From contig DRMK01000176.1 in assembly GCA_011322575.1 (NCBI GenBank), positions 1 through 10,877 of the forward strand: 10,877 bases of DNA, written 5' to 3'. Numbering within the stretch: the stretch's first letter is position 1; each line of letters opens with the position of its first letter. The notes below the pieces were generated by a model. It saw only the letters and a program-made list of their open reading frames with translations. It was not told where the DNA came from and searched no databases. The stretch comes from Gammaproteobacteria bacterium (lineage in GTDB: Bacteria; Pseudomonadota; Gammaproteobacteria; Thiohalospirales; Thiohalospiraceae). Below, in pieces: positions 6,640 to 10,877 of this stretch. The position numbers and the translations under genes are program-made.

Positions 6640-6957
6640 CTATTCTACACCACTGTCAAAGGGAAGAACGCTCTCCAGGCCACTGACCCTGGCTATTTTC
6701 AGCAACTGTTCCGGAACCTTGCAGAACAGGATCCGTACTCCCTGACGCCGCGCCCGGCGCAGCCAGCCGATCAACAGCACCAGACCAGCGCTGTCGGCAC
6801 GCGACACTCCCTCCAGGTCTATTTTCAGTACGCCCTGCCTGGCGTCCAGCTCCGGGCCAGTACTCTCCACCAACCGCGGAACAGTAGCGAAGGTCAGCTC
6901 CCCCGAAAGCCGCCAGATCCCGCCGGGCAGTTTCTCTACGCTCGCCTCCTCGCTCAC
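6640..6957 (-). CDS. mlaB: MlaB, STAS-domain subunit of the lipid-asymmetry ABC transporter
   Basis: The 105-residue cytoplasmic protein is a single STAS domain. The family pattern is seen as an early strand pair (GGIWRLSGELTF, about 11-24), a central IDLEGVSRADSAG (about 46-58) with the Asp-Ser typical of the STAS loop, and a following amphipathic helix (LVLLIGWLRRARRQG). In the Mla system MlaB binds the ATPase MlaF and is needed for assembly and activity of MlaFEDB. Its ATG overlaps the mlaC stop by four bases (ATGA, 6954-6957), which implies translational coupling. It is the last gene of the mla run. The usual downstream genes of E. coli (ibaG, murA) are not present here. Confidence 0.93.
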   Translation of the reverse strand: MSEEASVEKLPGGIWRLSGELTFATVPRLVESTGPELDARQGVLKIDLEGVSRADSAGLVLLIGWLRRARRQGVRILFCKVPEQLLKIARVSGLESVLPFDSGVE

Positions 6958-7574
6958 GAGCCATCAACCCGATTATTGTTGTGCCGCGCAAGCCGGGTTA
7001 TCAGGCCGTCCAACCCCTTCTGCCGAATCTCGTCGGCGAAAGAGCTGCGGTAGTTGGCCACCAGACTGACCCCCTCCACCAGCACGTCATAGGCCTTCCA
7101 GCCCTCCTTGCCCTTGAACATGCGATACTCGATGCGCACCGGCGCCCCCCCGCCGCGCAGCACTTCGGTACGTACCGTGACCTTCCTGGATTTTTGATCC
7201 AGGCGCTGCGGCGGGTAGCGAAACTCATCGTCCACAAACTCCAGCAAGGAGGTAGCGTAGGTCTTGACCAGCAGCGTGCGGAACTCCTTCTCGAAACGGC
7301 GCCGCTGCTCCGGAGTCGCCTTGCGCCAGTACCTGCCCAGCACCCAGCGCGACATGCGGGTAAAGTCGAAGTGCGGCAGGGCAATCTGTTCCACCAGTTC
7401 GTAGATCAGCTCCGGCTCGTCCTCCAGTTGCGCGCGCCGCTTGCGCAGCACCTTCAGCATCTGCTCCGAAGTGGCCTTTACCAGAGCCACCGGATCGTCC
7501 TCCGGCGCCGACCAGCCGCTCCCCGCCCAAAGCAGCAGGATGAGCAACCCCAGATATATCACGCCCCGCTTCAT
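6954..7574 (-). CDS. mlaC: MlaC, periplasmic phospholipid-binding shuttle
   Basis: MlaC carries phospholipids through the periplasm between MlaA at the outer membrane and MlaD at the inner membrane. The 206-residue product begins with a clear signal peptide (MKRG, then a Leu-rich core, likely cut after GWSA at 23). It then shows the family's helical start (VKATSEQMLKVL), the PHFDFTRMSRWVLGRYWRKATPEQRRRF block (about 67-93), and the later FVDDEFRYPPQ and WKAYDVLVEGVSLVANYRSSF blocks. The length matches the family (E. coli 211). The mlaD stop directly precedes its ATG, with no bases between. Confidence 0.96.
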   Translation of the reverse strand: MKRGVIYLGLLILLLWAGSGWSAPEDDPVALVKATSEQMLKVLRKRRAQLEDEPELIYELVEQIALPHFDFTRMSRWVLGRYWRKATPEQRRRFEKEFRTLLVKTYATSLLEFVDDEFRYPPQRLDQKSRKVTVRTEVLRGGGAPVRIEYRMFKGKEGWKAYDVLVEGVSLVANYRSSFADEIRQKGLDGLITRLARHNNNRVDGS

Positions 7575-8045
7575 CTAATCGCCACTCCCCTTCGATCTGC
7601 CGAACAGAAACTGACCGATGAGTTTCTCCAACACCATCGCGGACTGGGTAATCTCGATCCGGTCGCCGTCCTTGAGACTCTCTTCCGCGCCACCCGGTTC
7701 CAGCCCAATGTAGTTTTCCCCCAACAGCCCGTCGGTGAGGATGCTGGCAGAGGTATCGGCCGGCAGATAGTCGTACTGGTCATCGATACGCATGGTAACT
7801 ATGGCCTGAAAGCTCTCGCCGTCGTAACGGATATCGCTCACCCGGCCGATGCGGACCCCCGCAATGCGTACCGGCGCACGAACCGTCAGGCCACCGATGT
7901 TCTCGAACGCGGCGCTGACCCGATAGCCGCCGCCCTGTACATAACTGGTGATGTTGCTCACCTTCATTGCCAGCATCAGCAGGGCCGCCAGGCCCGCTGC
8001 CACGAATGCTCCCACCCAGATCTCCAGGGCTCTCGACTGCCTCAT
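7575..8045 (-). CDS. mlaD: MlaD, inner-membrane-anchored MCE-domain protein
   Basis: MlaD forms a hexameric periplasmic ring on the MlaFE transporter and hands lipids to or from MlaC. The 156-residue protein has a short cytoplasmic N-terminus (with EIWVGAF), one membrane helix (about 11-29) and an MCE domain (about 40-118). The MCE domain contains FENIGGLTVRAPVRIAGVRIGRV and the GLLGENYIGL pore-loop region (106-115). A C-terminal SAMVLEKLIGQFLFG helix (135-149) is very close to the E. coli form, but the low-complexity tail of E. coli MlaD (183 residues) is absent. Its ATG overlaps the mlaE stop by four bases (8042-8045). Confidence 0.96.
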   Translation of the reverse strand: MRQSRALEIWVGAFVAAGLAALLMLAMKVSNITSYVQGGGYRVSAAFENIGGLTVRAPVRIAGVRIGRVSDIRYDGESFQAIVTMRIDDQYDYLPADTSASILTDGLLGENYIGLEPGGAEESLKDGDRIEITQSAMVLEKLIGQFLFGRSKGSGD

Positions 8046-8842
8046 GTATTGTCTCCAAACATCAATGCGGTCAGTATGAAGTCAAGACCAAGCACCGCCA
8101 GCGAACTGTTCACCACCGTGCGGGTAGTGGCACGGGCCACCCCCTCGGAGGTGGGTGCCGCGTCATATCCCTCGAAAACCGCGATCCAGGTGACGACGAC
8201 ACCAAACACCACGCTCTTGATCACCCCGTTGGCCACATCGTCGAACAGATCCACGTTGGCCCGCATCTGTGACCAGTAGGCGTTGCTGTCCACTCCCAGC
8301 AGGCCGGTAGCCACCAGAAACCCCCCGCTGATCCCGACGGCGCTAAAGATGGCGCTCAGCAGCGGCAGGGAGAGAATCCCGCCAGCCAGGCGCGGCGCTA
8401 CGACGCGCCGCAGTGGATCCACCGCCATCATCTCCATGCTGGAGAGCTGTTCGGTAGCCTTCATCAGGCCGATCTCGGCCGCCAGCGCGGAACCGGCCCT
8501 TCCCGCGAACAGCAGCGCGGTCACCACCGGGCCCAGCTCACGCACCAGGCTGAGAGCCACCACCGGACCCAGCGACTGCTCGGCGCCAAAATCCACCATG
8601 GTGTTGTATAGCTGCAGGGCAAGAACCATACCAACAAACAGGCCCGCCACCACCACGATAGGCAGCGACAGCACGCCGATGGCGAACGTCTGCTGCACCA
8701 TCAGACCCGGCCGCGCCAGCAATCCTGGCAGTCCCGGCACCACATGGAGCAGAAACAGGTTACCGCGTCCGAGCCGCTGCAGCCGCCCCAGCGCCCAGTG
8801 CCCCAACCGCTGCAGCACAGTGGTAGTTATCCGCTGGTTCAC
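8042..8842 (-). CDS. mlaE: MlaE, permease of the lipid-asymmetry ABC transporter
   Basis: MlaE is the membrane permease (MlaE/YrbE family) that pairs with the MlaF ATPase to move phospholipids. With a GTG start at 8842 the product has 266 residues (E. coli 260). The GTG overlaps the mlaF stop as GTGA (8839-8842), the same coupling style as the other joints of this operon. A longer frame from an ATG at 8932 exists, but its extra 30 residues are read out of frame from mlaF and do not resemble the family. Several hydrophobic helices are visible. The conserved stretch EIGLMKATEQLSSMEMMAVDP, followed by RATTRTVVNSSLAVLGLDFILTALMF near the end, is diagnostic. Confidence 0.95.
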   Translation of the reverse strand: MNQRITTTVLQRLGHWALGRLQRLGRGNLFLLHVVPGLPGLLARPGLMVQQTFAIGVLSLPIVVVAGLFVGMVLALQLYNTMVDFGAEQSLGPVVALSLVRELGPVVTALLFAGRAGSALAAEIGLMKATEQLSSMEMMAVDPLRRVVAPRLAGGILSLPLLSAIFSAVGISGGFLVATGLLGVDSNAYWSQMRANVDLFDDVANGVIKSVVFGVVVTWIAVFEGYDAAPTSEGVARATTRTVVNSSLAVLGLDFILTALMFGDNT

Positions 8843-9657
8843 GGCTGCAGCAGCTCCACGCCAAACTCGGGAGCCGGATAGTGAAACGGCACCGGTCCGT
8901 CCGGCAGACCGTTGAGAAACTGCCGGGTCCATTCGGAGCCCGAACGCTGCAGCCGGGCGGGAGTGCCATGCTCCACCACCCTGCCTTCCGACAGCAGGTA
9001 TAGATAGTCGGCGATGGCGGCGGTCTCGTGCACGTCGTGCGATACGATGATGGTGGTCATGCCCAGGGCATCATTGATCTCCCGGATCAGCTTGACCAGC
9101 ACCCCCATGGAGATGGGATCCTGGCCGGAGAAGGGTTCGTCATACATGATCATCATGGGATCCAGGGCGATGGCACGGGCCAGCGCTACCCGGCGCGCCA
9201 TTCCACCAGAGAGCGCCGCCGGCATCAGATCACGGGCGCCGCGCAGCCCCACCGCCTGCAGCTTGACAAGCACAAGATCGCGAATCATCTCCTCCGGCAA
9301 CCGGGTATGCTCACGGAGGGGAAACGCCACGTTGTCGAACACGCTCAGATCGGTCAGCAGCGCTCCGCTCTGGAACAGCATCCCCATGCGCTTGCGCAGC
9401 TCGTAGAGCCGTTTGCGGGAGAGCCTGGCCACCTCCATTCCATCCACCCGCACACAGCCGGACATGGGCCGCTCCTGGCCACCGATCAGGCGCAGCAGGG
9501 TGGTCTTGCCGGTTCCGCTGGGCCCCATGATGGCGGTCACCCCGCCGCGCCGGATGTCTATATCTATACCGTCGAAAATGGTCCTTCCGGAGTATTCGAA
9601 ACGCAGTCCGCGAATTTCCACCAGGGGCGGTTCACTAGCCATTCTTGTGCGAACCAT
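8839..9657 (-). CDS. mlaF: MlaF, ATPase of the lipid-asymmetry ABC transporter
   Basis: This is the cytoplasmic ATP-hydrolysing subunit. The 272-residue product has Walker A GPSGTGKT (45-52), a Q-loop at Gln96 (MLFQSG), the signature LSGGMARRVALARA (149-162), Walker B MIMYDE (169-174) followed by PFSGQDP, and the switch SHDVHE with His207. The signature carries Met in place of the common Gln, as in the Mla subfamily. The last residues (about 250-272) form the extension by which MlaF subunits contact each other in the family. Met6 (9642) is a possible alternative start, because neither ATG has a strong ribosome-binding site. It leads the mla operon and is divergent from mlaA, with about 110 bases between them. 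Confidence 0.96.
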   Translation of the reverse strand: MVRTRMASEPPLVEIRGLRFEYSGRTIFDGIDIDIRRGGVTAIMGPSGTGKTTLLRLIGGQERPMSGCVRVDGMEVARLSRKRLYELRKRMGMLFQSGALLTDLSVFDNVAFPLREHTRLPEEMIRDLVLVKLQAVGLRGARDLMPAALSGGMARRVALARAIALDPMMIMYDEPFSGQDPISMGVLVKLIREINDALGMTTIIVSHDVHETAAIADYLYLLSEGRVVEHGTPARLQRSGSEWTRQFLNGLPDGPVPFHYPAPEFGVELLQP

Positions 9658-9682
9658 CTTTAGCTATATATCAGAGCCCGGC

Positions 9683-9710
9683 ATTGTACGCATAATCAAC
9701 GACGGTTCAA
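9683..9710 (-). promoter_or_regulatory. Candidate sigma70-type promoter of mlaFEDCB
   Basis: On the minus strand, TTGAAC (9710-9705) and TACAAT (9688-9683) are separated by 16 bases. The -10 box matches five of six consensus positions and the -35 box matches the first four. Transcription would start near 9676, leaving a leader of roughly 20 bases before the mlaF ATG at 9657. This is the best promoter-like pair seen in the divergent region. Confidence 0.5.
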
Positions 9711-9719
9711 AATAACCAC

Positions 9720-9749
9720 TGGCTAACGACCGACTCCTTTGGATAGAAT
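9720..9749 (+). promoter_or_regulatory. Candidate promoter of mlaA
   Basis: TAGAAT (9744-9749) matches five of six -10 positions and lies 17 to 34 bases before the possible mlaA starts. The corresponding -35 region (about 9720-9726) is a poor match, so an activator or another sigma factor may be involved, or the match may be chance. Confidence 0.3.
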
Positions 9750-9766
9750 GCCCACTTTTCACCGCC

Positions 9767-10519
9767 TTGGCACCCAGGTTGTTGCGAAAAGTATACAAAA
9801 CCGCTCTGCTGTCGATAGCCGCCACTCTGCTCCATGGCTGCGCCAGCGCACCGCATGGGGAGAGGGGGCCGGATCCGCTGGAGCGCTATAACCGCGCCAT
9901 CTACTCGTTCAACGAGAAGGTGGACAAATACGTGGCGAAGCCGATAGCGGAAGGCTACCAGGCCGTCACACCCGATTTCGTGGATAAGGGGATCACCAAC
10001 TTCTTCGGCAACCTGGACGACGTCACCACCATGATCAACAGCCTGCTGCAGTTCAAGGGAACCGAGACCATGACCACGCTGGGGCGCATCACCATCAACA
10101 GCTCCCTGGGGTTGTTCGGGCTGGTGGATGCCGCCAGCGCCTTCGGCCTCTACAGGCAGGACGAGGACTTTGGCCAGACGCTGGGTTACTGGGGGATCCC
10201 TCCCGGACCGTATCTGGTACTCCCGTTCTGGGGGCCCAGCACGGTACGCGACAGCTTCGGGCTGGGAGGAGACTACTTTACCGAACCCTACACCTATCTG
10301 CCGGACCAGCCCACGCAATGGGGCCTGTTTGCCCTGGAGGTGGTGGATACCCGCGCCGACCTGCTTTCCGCGGGACGCATCCTGGAGCAGTCCACGTTCG
10401 ATCCCTACGCCTTCCTGCGTGACGCCTACCTGCAACAGCGCAGAAACCTGGTATTTGACGGCAGCCCGCCCGAACCGGAGGACGAGGAGTTCCTGTTCGA
10501 TCTGGAAGAGGAAGAGTAG
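9767..10519 (+). CDS. mlaA: MlaA (VacJ), outer-membrane phospholipid-removing lipoprotein
   Basis: MlaA sits in the outer membrane as a ring-shaped lipoprotein, usually bound to a porin, and takes misplaced phospholipids from the outer leaflet for MlaC. The 250-residue product has a signal peptide ending LLHGC, a fair lipobox with the lipid-bearing Cys at 25. Family blocks follow: DPLERYNRAIYSFNEKVD, NFFGNLDDVTTMINSLLQ, a conserved LGYWGIPPGPYLVLPFWGPS and DPYAFLRDAYLQQRR. No in-frame ATG precedes the signal peptide. TTG at 9767 gives the longest form; TTG at 9779 or 9782 would give a more standard short signal. The C-terminus is an unusual acidic run (PEPEDEEFLFDLEEEE). It is divergent from mlaFEDCB, so all six Mla proteins are encoded at one site. 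Confidence 0.93.
   Translation: MAPRLLRKVYKTALLSIAATLLHGCASAPHGERGPDPLERYNRAIYSFNEKVDKYVAKPIAEGYQAVTPDFVDKGITNFFGNLDDVTTMINSLLQFKGTETMTTLGRITINSSLGLFGLVDAASAFGLYRQDEDFGQTLGYWGIPPGPYLVLPFWGPSTVRDSFGLGGDYFTEPYTYLPDQPTQWGLFALEVVDTRADLLSAGRILEQSTFDPYAFLRDAYLQQRRNLVFDGSPPEPEDEEFLFDLEEEE
10506..10513 (+). promoter_or_regulatory. Ribosome-binding site of the yrbG-like gene within mlaA
   Basis: The purine-rich agaggaag, which encodes part of the acidic mlaA tail, lies about ten bases before the ATG at 10523. It is the only Shine-Dalgarno-like sequence available, so translation of the exchanger gene is probably linked to that of mlaA. Confidence 0.5.
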
Positions 10520-10522
10520 CCC

Positions 10523-10877
10523 ATGCTTACATCCGCGCTGGCAGTGGTCGCGGGATTTGCCCTGCTGGTATGGGCTGCGGACCGTTTCGTGATCGGTGCC
10601 GCCGCCATGGCGCGCAATTTGGGAATATCCCCGCTGGTGATCGGACTCACCATAGTAGGCTTCGGCACCTCGGCGCCCGAGATGCTGATCTCCGCCATAT
10701 CCGCCTGGGATGGCAACCCCGGCGTTGCCGTGGGTAACGCGCTGGGTTCCAATATCGCCAACCTGGGGCTGGTTCTGGGAGCCACCGCCCTGGTCAAGCC
10801 GCTACAGATCCATTCCGCCACGCTGCAGCGCGAATACCCCATGATGTTCATCGCCATGATATTCGCCCTGCTGTTGA
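10523..10877 (+). CDS. yrbG: YrbG-type Ca2+/Na+ exchanger, CaCA superfamily (5' part)
   Basis: Only the first 118 residues are present; the frame is open at the window edge. The sequence is strongly hydrophobic, and its first repeat shows the cation/Ca2+ exchanger signature GTSAPE (48-53), then GNALGSNIAN (71-80), which in the superfamily supplies the ion-coordinating acidic and polar residues. It is therefore an inner-membrane antiporter exchanging Ca2+ for Na+ or H+. E. coli yrbG lies directly beside the mla genes, so the context supports the name. Here it follows mlaA after three bases, in what looks like the same operon, rather than preceding mlaF. Confidence 0.88.
   Translation, partial: MLTSALAVVAGFALLVWAADRFVIGAAAMARNLGISPLVIGLTIVGFGTSAPEMLISAISAWDGNPGVAVGNALGSNIANLGLVLGATALVKPLQIHSATLQREYPMMFIAMIFALLL

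Noticed and set aside
6981..8279. 432-codon plus-strand open frame across mlaC, mlaD and mlaE
   Set aside because: It is the antisense shadow of three confidently identified mla genes in GC-rich DNA.
8843..8932. Upstream ATG extension of mlaE
   Set aside because: It overlaps the mlaF coding region by 90 bases, does not resemble MlaE, and the GTGA overlap at 8839-8842 gives the family length.
9707..10435. Minus-strand open frame opposite mlaA
   Set aside because: It is antisense to a well-matched MlaA and contains no known motif.
1..10877. CRISPR array, tRNA, rRNA or complete insertion sequence
   Set aside because: No spaced direct repeats, cloverleaf-like sequence, rRNA core sequence or transposase pattern was seen on either strand.

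Overview
The window reads as gammaproteobacterial chromosome. Three things support this: the mlaF-E-D-C-B order with a yrbG-like gene close by, the amiB-mutL pairing, and a MutL whose C-terminal half lacks the endonuclease motifs, as in lineages that use MutH. No gene here fixes the genus. The multiheme cytochrome in the left part would suit a sulfur- or metal-cycling environmental bacterium or symbiont, but that is inference.

Layout. (1) Positions 1-2998, plus strand, accessory block: the Gly/Met-repeat tail of an upstream gene, then a secreted octaheme c-type cytochrome with two C-terminal TIG/Ig-like domains, then a predicted lipoprotein or membrane-anchored protein that looks like a TIM-barrel glycoside hydrolase. 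(2) 3030-6550, minus strand: mutL and an AmiB-type peptidoglycan amidase, separated by about 440 bases that hold a striking 266-base inverted-repeat element with perfect 35-base arms and a second perfect 13-base hairpin. (3) 6640-9657, minus strand: the tightly packed mlaFEDCB operon, with ATGA/GTGA overlaps, for retrograde phospholipid transport. (4) 9658-9766: a divergent promoter region. (5) 9767-10877, plus strand: mlaA, the outer-membrane partner of the same system, followed after 3 bases by a YrbG-type Ca2+/Na+ exchanger that runs off the window.

How the genes work together. MlaA (outer membrane), MlaC (periplasmic shuttle) and MlaFEDB (inner-membrane ABC complex) form one complete lipid-asymmetry pathway encoded in one divergent locus. 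AmiB splits septal peptidoglycan, and MutL couples mismatch recognition to strand incision. The cytochrome and its hydrolase-like neighbour are both exported. They may form a surface electron-transfer and glycan-related module, but no known system was recognised with certainty. The parts most worth a second look are the inverted-repeat element between amiB and mutL and the octaheme/TIG plus hydrolase-like pair.
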